DNA from: DSWT01 sp035415725
GTDB lineage: Bacteria > Chloroflexota > Anaerolineae > B4-G1 > SLSP01
NCBI GenBank assembly: GCA_035415725.1
Contig: DAOOGN010000006.1
Coordinates: 10,731-74,730 of the forward strand
Reading direction: 5' to 3'
Length of the DNA stretch: 64,000 nucleotides
Made by a program: the position numbers and the translations under genes. The notes under the pieces were generated by a model. The model saw nothing but the letters and a program-made list of their open reading frames with translations, did no database searches and had not been told where the DNA came from. Of this stretch, positions 25,322 through 33,307 are shown piece after piece (position 1 is the first letter of the stretch; the number at the start of each line of letters is the position of its first letter).

Positions 25322-27031
25322 TCAATTCAATGACCACGCGCCGCCGGTGAATGTGGCCCGCAGAACACGCTGTGCGGGCCACGCCGCAGCATCGAGAACA
25401 TCGACCTCATACTGCCCGGCTTCACGCACGACCAGACGATAAGGTTCATATCCCTCCGCCAGCGCTGCCGCGACGATCGCCCGTCCATCGGCGGCCAATC
25501 CGGCGTCGGGGAAACCGTCGACGAGCACTGCGTCAACGGCAGCTAGCAGATTTTCGGCGGACACGACATCAGCGCGGTTCAACGCCTCATGCGCCATCCT
25601 CAGCAGTAATTCCAGCGTCACGGGTTCGACCTCATGCGGATGGCGCACAAAATCCGCTGTGATGTTCCGAGAGGCGCCCTGCTGAGGATCGAACAAGATC
25701 CCCTCCAGAAAGTGTGCGCCGACATCATAAGCAGCCTGATAAGCCCGCAGCGTCTCCATCAAGTGCAATTCCGCCGCCAACGCCGCCACATCGGCGGACG
25801 TCACCGACGGCGTAGGCAACCACGCCTCCCACTTCGACTGGAAGACCGACAACGGGTCCTCGCCGAGCGCCTGCAAACCGGCATCGAGCGATGCCACATC
25901 GCCGCCGGCCGTTTCGTTCCCCGCGGCAGCCTGACAAAACGTTGCCAGGCCCGGCCAACCATAGTTCTCCACGAGATACGACACGAAAGCCGCGGCCTCC
26001 ATATACCCGACCTCGTGTTGATGCGTGTAGAAGTTATCGGCAAGGCGGATCAAAGGGATATAATACGCCGACGTCTCAATCACCGCAGCCGTGTGGACAA
26101 TCGGACGACGTTCGTAATGCCCCCCGGCCACATAAACTGCCAGCCCCTCACGGACCATGGACGGCGCCACAGTACATCCTAGTGCCCCATCCAGCCGATG
26201 CGTCAACTCATGCCGCAGCACCAGCCCCAGGTTGACCGGCGCGTATTGTCGATCAACGTAAGAAATGGCAACCCATTCCGAGGAAGCATACCCCCCTTGC
26301 CCGATGACCCGGTCCAAAAAATAGATGTCCAGCGGCATCCCTGCCGGGCCGAGCTGCGCCGTAACATCTGCATAAGCCTCTGCGGCTGCGGCCTCAATGA
26401 AAGATAAATCGCGTTCAGCCGCCGAACCGGTGAGATAGTGCAGACGAAAACCGGGCCATTCTGTCGCTGTCCAATGAGCCTCCGGCTCCGGTTCATGCAT
26501 TTCCTCGACCGGCAAAGGTGTGACGGATACAATCAGGGTATTGTCCGTCCAATCAGGGTCGGGGTAATCGGGCGGCAGCAGCAACGTGAAGGTGAAGGGG
26601 ATGGTTTCCGTCGTCGACGGGATTTGCCAGGCCCAGTAGAAGCGCGCCTGTAAGCGGTCATCAAATCCCCCATAGTCAACCGACGTGGTCAATATCTCAC
26701 CGGCATCCACCGTCCAGGTGAGGGTCAACGGCCCGGCGACATCCTCCGGCAGACGGGGATTGATGTTGGCGCTGACCCAATCCCCCACATATAACGGCCA
26801 CGGGAACAGGTGCACACTAGCCGCCTCCAATCCAGGTTCTGGCGGACCAACTGTGGATGTAGGAAAGGGGGGTTCCGTCGGAGGCTGAGGAGAAAGAGTC
26901 CATAATGCCGTTGGTGGCGCCAGAGCTGGAGAGGTAGAGGACGGCACCGTCGGCGGCAGGGGTGTGGCAGATGTAACGAAGTTACACGCCAGACACAACA
27001 GCCCTATCAACACCCACCGGAAGCGCTTCAT
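25322..27031 (-). CDS. Lipoprotein with gluzincin (peptidase MA-like) metalloprotease domain
   Basis: 569 residues. Signal peptide ending in lipobox LCLAC (Cys16) and a Pro/Thr/Ser-rich linker to about residue 70. A beta-rich domain follows (LTLTWTVDAGEILTTSVDYG), then a metallopeptidase domain: LGLVLRHELTHRLDG carries the HExxH zinc motif, and SMVREGLAVYVAGG about 25 residues later supplies the third ligand Glu, the arrangement of gluzincins of the peptidase MA superfamily. A helical tail completes it. The protein is expected on the outer face of the membrane, degrading or processing extracellular proteins; substrate unknown. ATG at 27031. Confidence 0.82.
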   Translation of the reverse strand: MKRFRWVLIGLLCLACNFVTSATPLPPTVPSSTSPALAPPTALWTLSPQPPTEPPFPTSTVGPPEPGLEAASVHLFPWPLYVGDWVSANINPRLPEDVAGPLTLTWTVDAGEILTTSVDYGGFDDRLQARFYWAWQIPSTTETIPFTFTLLLPPDYPDPDWTDNTLIVSVTPLPVEEMHEPEPEAHWTATEWPGFRLHYLTGSAAERDLSFIEAAAAEAYADVTAQLGPAGMPLDIYFLDRVIGQGGYASSEWVAISYVDRQYAPVNLGLVLRHELTHRLDGALGCTVAPSMVREGLAVYVAGGHYERRPIVHTAAVIETSAYYIPLIRLADNFYTHQHEVGYMEAAAFVSYLVENYGWPGLATFCQAAAGNETAGGDVASLDAGLQALGEDPLSVFQSKWEAWLPTPSVTSADVAALAAELHLMETLRAYQAAYDVGAHFLEGILFDPQQGASRNITADFVRHPHEVEPVTLELLLRMAHEALNRADVVSAENLLAAVDAVLVDGFPDAGLAADGRAIVAAALAEGYEPYRLVVREAGQYEVDVLDAAAWPAQRVLRATFTGGAWSLN

Positions 27032-27049
27032 GCCTCGATTGTAGCAGGA

Positions 27050-27871
27050 TTAAGGCGTGAAGCAACCATCCCCACTGGGTCGGCCTATCCCGCGCTGCCG
27101 TGCCGCTTCAAAGAGCACAATGGCGGATGCCAGCGCCGCGTTGAGCGAATCCACCCCCCGCGCCATGGGGATGACCACATGCCGACCGGCAGCCAGTGCG
27201 CGCCCGGCGGGACTGGCGCCCTCCGCCTCCCCGCCAACAATGAGCACGACGCGCCCCCGCCAGTCCACAGCGTCGTAGGGCATTCCCGGCCCGGCCTCCG
27301 CCAGCCACACGTCGGCCCCGGCGACGGCGGCGCCTATCTCGTCCCACGTCGTCCGGCGCAGCGACAGATGGAAGTGCGCTCCCATAGCCGCGCGGACAAC
27401 CTTTGGACTGGTGTAATCCACCGTGCCCGGCGGTACAAGAACCTGCGCAACACCCGCCGCCCATGCCGTGCGCAACATGGCACCCAGGTTGCCGGGATCA
27501 CGGATGCTATCGGGGATCAAAATAAACGGGGCATCTTCACCGCAGTGAAGAGCGGGGATGGGCATCACCAAGAGGATGCCCTGGGGTGTTTCAGTATCAG
27601 AAAGCGCCTGCATCACGTCCGACGACACTTCCCAGGAAGATACAGCCTGCGCCGTACAAGCATCAACCAGGGATTTGCCCGCAACGTTTCCAGCAAAAGC
27701 TTCAGTATAAAAGGCTTCATGGACAGGCAGGCCCGCGCCGAGCGCCTCCTGCGCCAGACGCAAGCCTTCGACCACCATCAGGCCCTCTTGATAACGGCGG
27801 CGAGTGCTGCGCTCTAGCGCCTGCACCCGCCGCACCCGTTCGTTGTTCAGGCTAACGATCCTGCCCACCAC
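27050..27871 (-). CDS. TrmH/SpoU-family RNA 2'-O-methyltransferase
   Basis: A 273-residue SPOUT methyltransferase that transfers a methyl group from S-adenosylmethionine to a ribose 2'-OH in rRNA or tRNA. The N-terminal region (residues 1-100) is the substrate-binding domain; motif 1 is DPGNLGAMLRTA, motif 2 VLIVGGEAEGAS, and motif 3 IPMARGVDSLNAALASAI, the knot region that binds AdoMet. Length and order match the 23S rRNA (guanosine/ribose) enzymes RlmB or the TsnR-like group. GTG start at 27871 (a second GTG follows at 27868). The gene is 18 bases upstream of the lipoprotein gene. Confidence 0.9.
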   Translation of the reverse strand: MVGRIVSLNNERVRRVQALERSTRRRYQEGLMVVEGLRLAQEALGAGLPVHEAFYTEAFAGNVAGKSLVDACTAQAVSSWEVSSDVMQALSDTETPQGILLVMPIPALHCGEDAPFILIPDSIRDPGNLGAMLRTAWAAGVAQVLVPPGTVDYTSPKVVRAAMGAHFHLSLRRTTWDEIGAAVAGADVWLAEAGPGMPYDAVDWRGRVVLIVGGEAEGASPAGRALAAGRHVVIPMARGVDSLNAALASAIVLFEAARQRGIGRPSGDGCFTP

Positions 27872-28328
27872 TTACTTTTAGACAGCTCCGGGAATCAAAT
27901 GCTTCGAGATCAGGAATATACATCTTGATTGTCCAACTTTAATATAGTAGTGGCGCGGTTTGTGCTACAGAAAGAGAGTTTACCGCAGAGTGCGCAGAGA
28001 TCGCTGAGATTTTCTGTGCTTTTGTACTGGTCAACAAGATGTTGAACACGCGGCTAAATTCGTTTGGGTATGTTTCAAATGAGTTGGGTGGAGAAATAGC
28101 GTAACTACTACTGTTTAATAGATCAATTCCTTGAAGCAGCTTTAGATCTACGCCGGCGAAGGTATTGACACATAAGACACACCGCCCGCGTTATCTAAAT
28201 TCTGGTTAATAGCGGGCGAGCGTTCATGCATCATGCACTGGAGTGAGAACGTCCTACGTCGACTCAACTTCTCCTGATCACTGCCTGATTACCGCTACTC
28301 AACTTATTTGCAATACACCTAAATCATT
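27872..28328. other. AT-richer intergenic stretch without a recognisable gene
   Basis: Contains only short frames. A stem CGCCCGC (28183-28189) with GCGGGCG (28212-28218) and a segment resembling other dispersed repeats (accgcagagtgcgcagagat near 27982) can be seen. Nothing here supports a coding sequence or a known RNA. Confidence 0.5.
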
Positions 28329-28451
28329 CAGGACTTACGCAAGCCTGGCTCGAATCAAGCGGCGGAGGATTTGTAGTGACGCCTTCAGGCGTCTCTTAGG
28401 AGCTAAGAACGGCTGAAGCCGTCACTACAAACGGAAATTGGCGTAAGTCCT
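28329..28451 (-). mobile_element. MITE-like element, copy 1 (reverse orientation)
   Basis: 123 bp bounded by AGGACTTACGC / GCGTAAGTCCT terminal inverted repeats, with internal foldbacks (GACGCCTTCAGGCGTC and ACGGCTGAAGCCGT). Direct repeat tcatt stands on both sides (28324-28328 and 28453-28457, one extra base at the right). No open reading frame, so it would move with a transposase supplied in trans. It ends 5 bases from the LysM stop codon. Confidence 0.8.
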
Positions 28452-28455
28452 CTCA

Positions 28456-29148
28456 TTAAGGAATACGAATGACCTGACCAACATAGATCAACGAAGGATT
28501 GGCGATCCCGTTATACTTGGCGAGGTAATACTGACTATAGTTGTACTTCAAGGCGATGCGGAACAGGTTCTCGCCGGGCTGCACAATGTGGATTGTCTCT
28601 CCACCGCTCGGCGGCACGACCGTTGGCGACGGCGGTTCACCGGGCGTCCCCCCGGGGATGGTCAAAACCTGCCCGACGTAGATCAATGCCGCGTTGGTAA
28701 TCCCATTGGCCTTGGCAATCTCCTCTACCGTCGTACCATAGCGCAGCGCGATGCGGAACAGATTCTCTCCTACCTGCACGACATGCTTGCCCGGCGTGCT
28801 GAGGGTGACCGGTTCCGCCGTCGCCGCCACCGTCGCTTCGACGACTACAGTGGGCGTTATAACTTCGGTCGTCACCGGGGGCACGGCCTCGGTGACCACC
28901 GGCACGATCTCAGTCGGCGTCGGCGGCACTTCAGCCAGGGGAGACGTCGTGGCTTCTGCCGTTATCAGCACTTCGGTCGCCCCTACCGTGGGATTCGATT
29001 GAGCCTCTTTCATCATAGCGGCAGATTCGTCCTCAGCCTGGATGCCTTCACCTTCCAGGGGAGGTGTGGCGGACTTCTTGCAGCCGGCCACCATCAACGA
29101 GAACACCACAAAAACTGCCAAAATCACAAGCATCGATTTGCGACTCAT
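28456..29148 (-). CDS. Lipoprotein with two LysM domains
   Basis: 230 residues from the ATG at 29148, which has AGGAG at good distance; a longer frame to 29208 adds a tail that would spoil the signal peptide. Lipobox LMVAGC (Cys23), then an acidic and Thr/Pro/Val-rich linker, then LysM 1 (HVVQVGENLFRIALRYGTTV) and LysM 2 (IHIVQPGENLFRIALKYNYS), each ending GQVLTIP or GQVIRIP. LysM modules bind N-acetylglucosamine polymers, so the protein is likely membrane-anchored and bound to peptidoglycan or surface glycan. No catalytic domain is present. It diverges from efp. Confidence 0.88.
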   Translation of the reverse strand: MSRKSMLVILAVFVVFSLMVAGCKKSATPPLEGEGIQAEDESAAMMKEAQSNPTVGATEVLITAEATTSPLAEVPPTPTEIVPVVTEAVPPVTTEVITPTVVVEATVAATAEPVTLSTPGKHVVQVGENLFRIALRYGTTVEEIAKANGITNAALIYVGQVLTIPGGTPGEPPSPTVVPPSGGETIHIVQPGENLFRIALKYNYSQYYLAKYNGIANPSLIYVGQVIRIP

Positions 29149-29349
29149 CTGAACTCTCCTTTCTTCTGTATTCATAGTTATTATACACACAAATACAATT
29201 TGCAACAAGGTTTTGCCATCTTTAGGAATAATTATACTATAAAAATCACGTCATTGTTCAGCCATCGACTAAGAAACGGCATAGATTTCCGCGCCATGGC
29301 TGAAGATTAAGCATCAAATGGGGTCTTATGGTCAACTTTTACCTCCTAT

Positions 29350-29389
29350 CCCTTTCCCCCCGCGCCAACGTGGGGGGAAGGGGATTTTT
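29350..29389 (+). terminator. GC-rich hairpin with T-run upstream of efp
   Basis: CCCTTTCCCCCC (29350-29361) pairs, one mismatch, with GGGGGGAAGGGG (29372-29383), followed by attttt. It looks like an intrinsic terminator in plus orientation, although no plus-strand gene ends just before it; it may be a dispersed hairpin related to 37561-37592. Confidence 0.5.
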
Positions 29390-29458
29390 GGGGGTGGGTT
29401 TTTGCAGATAGTTAGTGCCAGGCTGAACAGTATACTCTATCCCCCCATCTCATTTTCC

Positions 29459-29486
29459 TTGACGATAATCGTACCGCGGTTATAAT
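29459..29486 (+). promoter_or_regulatory. Strong sigma-70-like promoter for efp
   Basis: TTGACG at 29459-29464, 16-base spacer, perfect TATAAT at 29481-29486, about 32 bases before the ATG of efp. Confidence 0.8.
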
Positions 29487-29518
29487 GCGGGGTTGATAGT
29501 CTGTATAGAGGAGGCCGT

Positions 29519-30076
29519 ATGATCGATGCAAATGAGCTTCGCAAGGGAACAACTTTTATTTTAGATGGGGAACTGTATTTAGTTCTGGAGTACCAACATT
29601 ACAAACCGGGTCGGGGCAACGCCATTATTCGCACCAAACTCCGTAACTTACGTACCGGCACTACCATCCCCCGTAACTTCCTTTCGGGAGACCGCTTTGA
29701 AGAAGCACCCGTCGAGCGCCGCACCGCGCAATATCTGTATGAAGATGGCGAATCCTTCTACTTTATGGACACTCAGACCTACGATCAGCTTCGTGTGCCG
29801 GCCGAGATCATAGACGATCGAGCCGGATTTTTGAAAGAGGGCATGGAAGTCAGCCTCACCATTCTGGAGAATGAGGTGCTGGATGCCGATCTTCCAGCTT
29901 CTGTGGAACTTAACGTTGTCGAATCCGAAATCGCCGTGGCCGGCGATACAGCGACGGGTGCCAGTAAAACCGTCGTCTGTGAAACCGGATTGAAAGTCCA
30001 GGTGCCTCTGTTCGTTGATGTCGGTGATACAATCCGCGTCGACACCCGGAGTGGGCAGTATCTCACCCGCGTTTAG
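29519..30076 (+). CDS. efp: Translation elongation factor P
   Basis: EF-P binds between the P and E sites of the ribosome and relieves stalling at consecutive prolines, relevant here because neighbouring lipoproteins are rich in Pro. 185 residues, the normal length. The N-terminal KOW-like domain (IDANELRKGTTFILDGELYL) carries the modification loop HYKPGRGNAII, where Lys would be near residue 32 (family loop PGKGNA; here PGRGNA, so the modified site is Arg, as in the EarP/rhamnose type, or left bare). The two OB domains follow, with VSLTILENEVLDADLPASVE and the end SGQYLTRV. Clear promoter, GAGGAGG ribosome site, and an intrinsic terminator after it. Confidence 0.95.
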   Translation: MIDANELRKGTTFILDGELYLVLEYQHYKPGRGNAIIRTKLRNLRTGTTIPRNFLSGDRFEEAPVERRTAQYLYEDGESFYFMDTQTYDQLRVPAEIIDDRAGFLKEGMEVSLTILENEVLDADLPASVELNVVESEIAVAGDTATGASKTVVCETGLKVQVPLFVDVGDTIRVDTRSGQYLTRV

Positions 30077-30099
30077 TCCAGCGCGAACGTAGGATCAGC

Positions 30100-30135
30100 G
30101 TGCGGTACGCTCCTGGGCGTGCCGCACACGTTTTT
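30100..30135 (+). terminator. Rho-independent terminator of efp
   Basis: 11-bp stem (30100-30110 with 30117-30127, one G-T pair), 6-base loop and TTTTT at 30131-30135. The following gene starts only 12 bases later, so it may also read through or attenuate. Confidence 0.75.
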
Positions 30136-30146
30136 ATAGGATACTC

Positions 30147-31790
30147 ATGACAGATTTCAGTCTCTATGCCGGGCGATGGATCGCCTTGACAGAAACCGCT
30201 GCCGTTGCCGGCGTCGGCATGACGCGCGAAGAGGCACGTTGCGCTGCGCGTGCGACGCGCCCCAAAGAGCGGTTGCGCCTGGCATGGGTTGCACCTCATC
30301 CACCGTACATCCCCTTGCCAGAGTGGCCACTGGTCCACCTCAAGACCATCCTCCCTGCGGAGGGGATATGGCTGGCCGGCGGCCCCGTCCGTGATTTGCT
30401 GTTGGGCTGCGACCTCTACGACTGGGATTTCGCCGTGGCGGAAAACGGACGCGAGATGGCACGCAAAGTCGCCAATGTCATAAAGGCCGCCTACTACCCC
30501 CTGGATGAAGAACGAGATACCGGACGCGTTATCGTCACCGACCCTCATACGCACCGTCAAACCACATTGGATTTCGCCACCTTGCGTGGCGCCACGCTGG
30601 AAGAAGACCTGCGACGGCGTGATTTCACCATCAACGCGATGGCGCTGACCTTTGATGGGATACTCATCGATCCAACCACGGGGCAAGCCGACCTCAGCGC
30701 GGGCATCATCCGCATGACCGGACCATCCAGTTTCAAGGATGATCCGGTGCGTCTGCTGCGCGCGGTGCGCCAGGCGAACGCCCTGCACTTTCGCTTCGAC
30801 ACACACACCGCAGCGGCGATGCGTACCCAGGCGTCGTCCATCATTACCGCGACTCCTGAGCGTATCCGCACCGAACTTCTGCGAATGTTGCACGCTGTTC
30901 CGGCAGCGCATAACCTGCAAACCTTGAGCAATTTCAACCTGCTGAACCCTATCCTGCCGGAAATTCAAGCCCTGCAAACCGTGTTACAAACATACCCGCA
31001 TAACTACGCGAATGCTCACCTCCATACGCTGGCAACCATTGCCGCTATAGAAGGGATACTGGCTCTCATTAAGGGAGAAGCGCGTCCTCCGACCACCGAA
31101 AATTATGTGCCCGTTCCCCCCTGGACGTGGCCCATGCTGGCCGACGCCTTGCTCCCATTTCAGTCCCCCCTGTTGAGCTATCTGGAGACCCCGGTAAACG
31201 TGGATATGTTGCGCGCCGATCTGCTCAAATGGGGCGCGCTGTTCCACGATGTGGGCAAATCCGCCACCCGTACCGTCGATGAGGAAGGACACTGCCACTT
31301 CTACGGCCACGCGGAAGTCGGCGCGCAAGCGACGGCAGAGCGTTTGGAGGCGCTACGCTTTCCGGGAAAGGCCAATGCCTTCATCGTCACCCTGGTGGCA
31401 GAACATATGCGACTCGCCAATATCAATGCGGCGCTCACGAGGCGGGCTGCGTATCGTTTCTATCGTGACACCGGGGATGCCGGGGTGGGCGTCGTGCTGC
31501 TGGCGCTGGCCGATGCTATGGCAGTTTGGGGACACGGTCTGCCTCAAAATCACTGGCGTGCGTTGCTGTGCCATGCCAACGTCCTGCTCACCTCCTACTT
31601 CGAGCGCTCCACCGAGGTCATCGCGCCTCCCCCGCTCCTCAACGGCTATGACCTGATGGCGTTGGGTGTGCCGCAGGGGCCACAACTCGGACGCCTCCTG
31701 GAAACTCTGCACGAAGCTCAGGCCGCCGGGGAGATTACCACCCGGGAGGCCGCCGAGGATTTTGTCAGCCGAACATTAACAGGCGGATAA
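30147..31790 (+). CDS. CCA-adding tRNA nucleotidyltransferase / poly(A) polymerase family with HD domain
   Basis: 547 residues. The class II nucleotidyltransferase head has GGPVRDLLLG, the metal-binding pair DWDFAV and the RRDFTINAMA motif; the neck and RNA-binding helices follow (DPVRLLRAVRQAN). The C-terminal HD domain contains LFHDVGK and HFYGHAEVGA. It would add or repair the 3' CCA of tRNA, the HD part hydrolysing phosphates. The first 70 or so residues (YAGRWIALT, VGMTREEARCAARATRPKER) are extra, resembling a small DUF5678-like module fused in front. Located 12 bases after the efp terminator. Confidence 0.88.
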   Translation: MTDFSLYAGRWIALTETAAVAGVGMTREEARCAARATRPKERLRLAWVAPHPPYIPLPEWPLVHLKTILPAEGIWLAGGPVRDLLLGCDLYDWDFAVAENGREMARKVANVIKAAYYPLDEERDTGRVIVTDPHTHRQTTLDFATLRGATLEEDLRRRDFTINAMALTFDGILIDPTTGQADLSAGIIRMTGPSSFKDDPVRLLRAVRQANALHFRFDTHTAAAMRTQASSIITATPERIRTELLRMLHAVPAAHNLQTLSNFNLLNPILPEIQALQTVLQTYPHNYANAHLHTLATIAAIEGILALIKGEARPPTTENYVPVPPWTWPMLADALLPFQSPLLSYLETPVNVDMLRADLLKWGALFHDVGKSATRTVDEEGHCHFYGHAEVGAQATAERLEALRFPGKANAFIVTLVAEHMRLANINAALTRRAAYRFYRDTGDAGVGVVLLALADAMAVWGHGLPQNHWRALLCHANVLLTSYFERSTEVIAPPPLLNGYDLMALGVPQGPQLGRLLETLHEAQAAGEITTREAAEDFVSRTLTGG

Positions 31791-31800
31791 CATATCAACA

Positions 31801-33198
31801 ATGAAAAAGTTCGTGTTGTTTAGCTTGGCGCTTTTGTTCATCATCATGGCCGTCACCGGCTGTGCCATCCCCACGCCTGCCCCTACCCCCACACCCACAC
31901 GCACGCCGGTGCTCCCCACCCCCACACCCACACCTACCTCCACGCCGACACCCACGGCTACGCCCACCCTCACCCCGACTCCCACGCCGACGCTGCCCCC
32001 CGGTCTGCTCTTGCCACCACAGCCTGTGGAACTGCCAGGCTGGCCCGCCCTGCCCACGGATCTCTACTTCCTGCGCGATGGAAAAATCTGGATGTGGCTC
32101 GCCGAAGGCGGCGCGCCGGAAAGCATCCCCGTCGCCGTCGCAGGCGAGACAGTCCGCGCCTACCGGGTGACCCAGGACAAACGCTTCGTCCTCTACGTCA
32201 CCGACGCCGACAAACTGTACGTGTTCGACCGCGCTCAGTGGCAGCATACGCACGTTCCCACCGCCGGGCGGTTGAGCGATGAGCAGGGCCTCTACTTCGA
32301 TGTGACGCCGGACGCGCGCTACCTGGTCTACCTGGCGTGGGGCATCCGCCCCACAGCCGAGACGCCCGCGGATGGCAATCACTTTGGCACCGTCTTCGCC
32401 ATCGAATTGACCGATCTGCGCCAGGCACAGCGCATGTTGGGCTTTTGCACCGGCACCGGGGATGCCGGCTGTGCCGGTGTCCACCTTGCGCCGGACGGCA
32501 ATCTCGTCGCTTATACCGATAGCGCGGGCTTGTGGCTCACAGCAATCGACAAACCCGTACCACGGCTGGTGTTGCCGCCCACAGCAACGCCACCCTGGCA
32601 GTTCAAAGACTGGTCGCCCAATAGCCACTGGCTTATCCTGGAAGCCCGGACGACGGAAGGGACGCTCCTGGGGTTGCTCAATGTAGCGACAGGAGAAGTC
32701 ACCCCTATCGGCGACGTCGCCTGTGTCGCCGACTGCTCCATCGGGCTGAGTTGGGGCGCGCAAAGCCTGTGGCTGTTCACCGACACGCCACAGCGCGGCT
32801 GTCTCTTCCAGATACAGCCGCCCTTCGGCGATACACCGATGAGTATGCCTTACGAGATCTGCGCCCTCGACGAGTGGGCACTGCATCCTGCGTCACCGCT
32901 GGCCCTGCCCGATGGGTGGGTGGCGTTCGTCCATCGTGGCTGCGGAGATGGCTGCCCCGGCCCGGCGCCGGGCCTTTACTTCCTGGGACCCGACGAGGCC
33001 GTGCATCCCATCGCGTTGCTCAACCCAAACGATGGTTCCGCTCTGTGGGTGTCTGACGGTTCGGCCTTCCTGTACTTCGACGCGGAAAATCGCCCCTCCC
33101 GCCTGGGCGTGACCGGCGGGACAGGTTTTTGGGACGTGAGCCGTCCTCTCGAAGGCGCCCATACGTTCCAATGGGGCGCCCTCACTACGGAACAGTAA
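31801..33198 (+). CDS. Lipoprotein with Thr/Pro linker and WD40/TolB-like beta-propeller
   Basis: 465 residues. Lipobox MAVTGC (Cys21) followed by a 40-residue linker of repeated Thr-Pro (residues 25-66), encoded by short cac/ccc repeats. The rest forms blade-like repeats: LYFLRDGKIWMWLAEGG, RYLVYLAWGI, HLAPDGNLVAYTDSAGLW, WSPNSHWLILEART, DGSALWVSDGSAFLYF. Such propellers act as scaffolds or sensors on the cell surface. It follows the CCA-enzyme gene by 10 bases. No enzyme motif is seen and function is unknown. Confidence 0.8.
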   Translation: MKKFVLFSLALLFIIMAVTGCAIPTPAPTPTPTRTPVLPTPTPTPTSTPTPTATPTLTPTPTPTLPPGLLLPPQPVELPGWPALPTDLYFLRDGKIWMWLAEGGAPESIPVAVAGETVRAYRVTQDKRFVLYVTDADKLYVFDRAQWQHTHVPTAGRLSDEQGLYFDVTPDARYLVYLAWGIRPTAETPADGNHFGTVFAIELTDLRQAQRMLGFCTGTGDAGCAGVHLAPDGNLVAYTDSAGLWLTAIDKPVPRLVLPPTATPPWQFKDWSPNSHWLILEARTTEGTLLGLLNVATGEVTPIGDVACVADCSIGLSWGAQSLWLFTDTPQRGCLFQIQPPFGDTPMSMPYEICALDEWALHPASPLALPDGWVAFVHRGCGDGCPGPAPGLYFLGPDEAVHPIALLNPNDGSALWVSDGSAFLYFDAENRPSRLGVTGGTGFWDVSRPLEGAHTFQWGALTTEQ

Positions 33199-33271
33199 AC
33201 AGGGAAAAGAGAACTCATCCATCTGATCATTGTGCTTGAAGAGCTGTGGCCGGTCTCCCCATAAGACGTGT

Positions 33272-33300
33272 TTGACGTTTGACGTATGCCGTTGTATAAA
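33272..33300 (+). promoter_or_regulatory. Promoter predicting a leaderless mRNA for the G5-domain lipoprotein
   Basis: TTGACG at 33272-33277, a 17-base spacer and TATAAA at 33295-33300. The ATG is at 33308, so the expected start site falls on or next to the start codon. No Shine-Dalgarno lies before that ATG. Confidence 0.7.
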
Positions 33301-33307
33301 ACACGGC

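Noticed and set aside
28329..28451. CRISPR-like or riboswitch interpretation of the palindromic intergenic repeats
   Set aside because: No regularly spaced unit with variable spacers; the pieces have inverted ends and flanking duplications, which fits MITE-like elements better.
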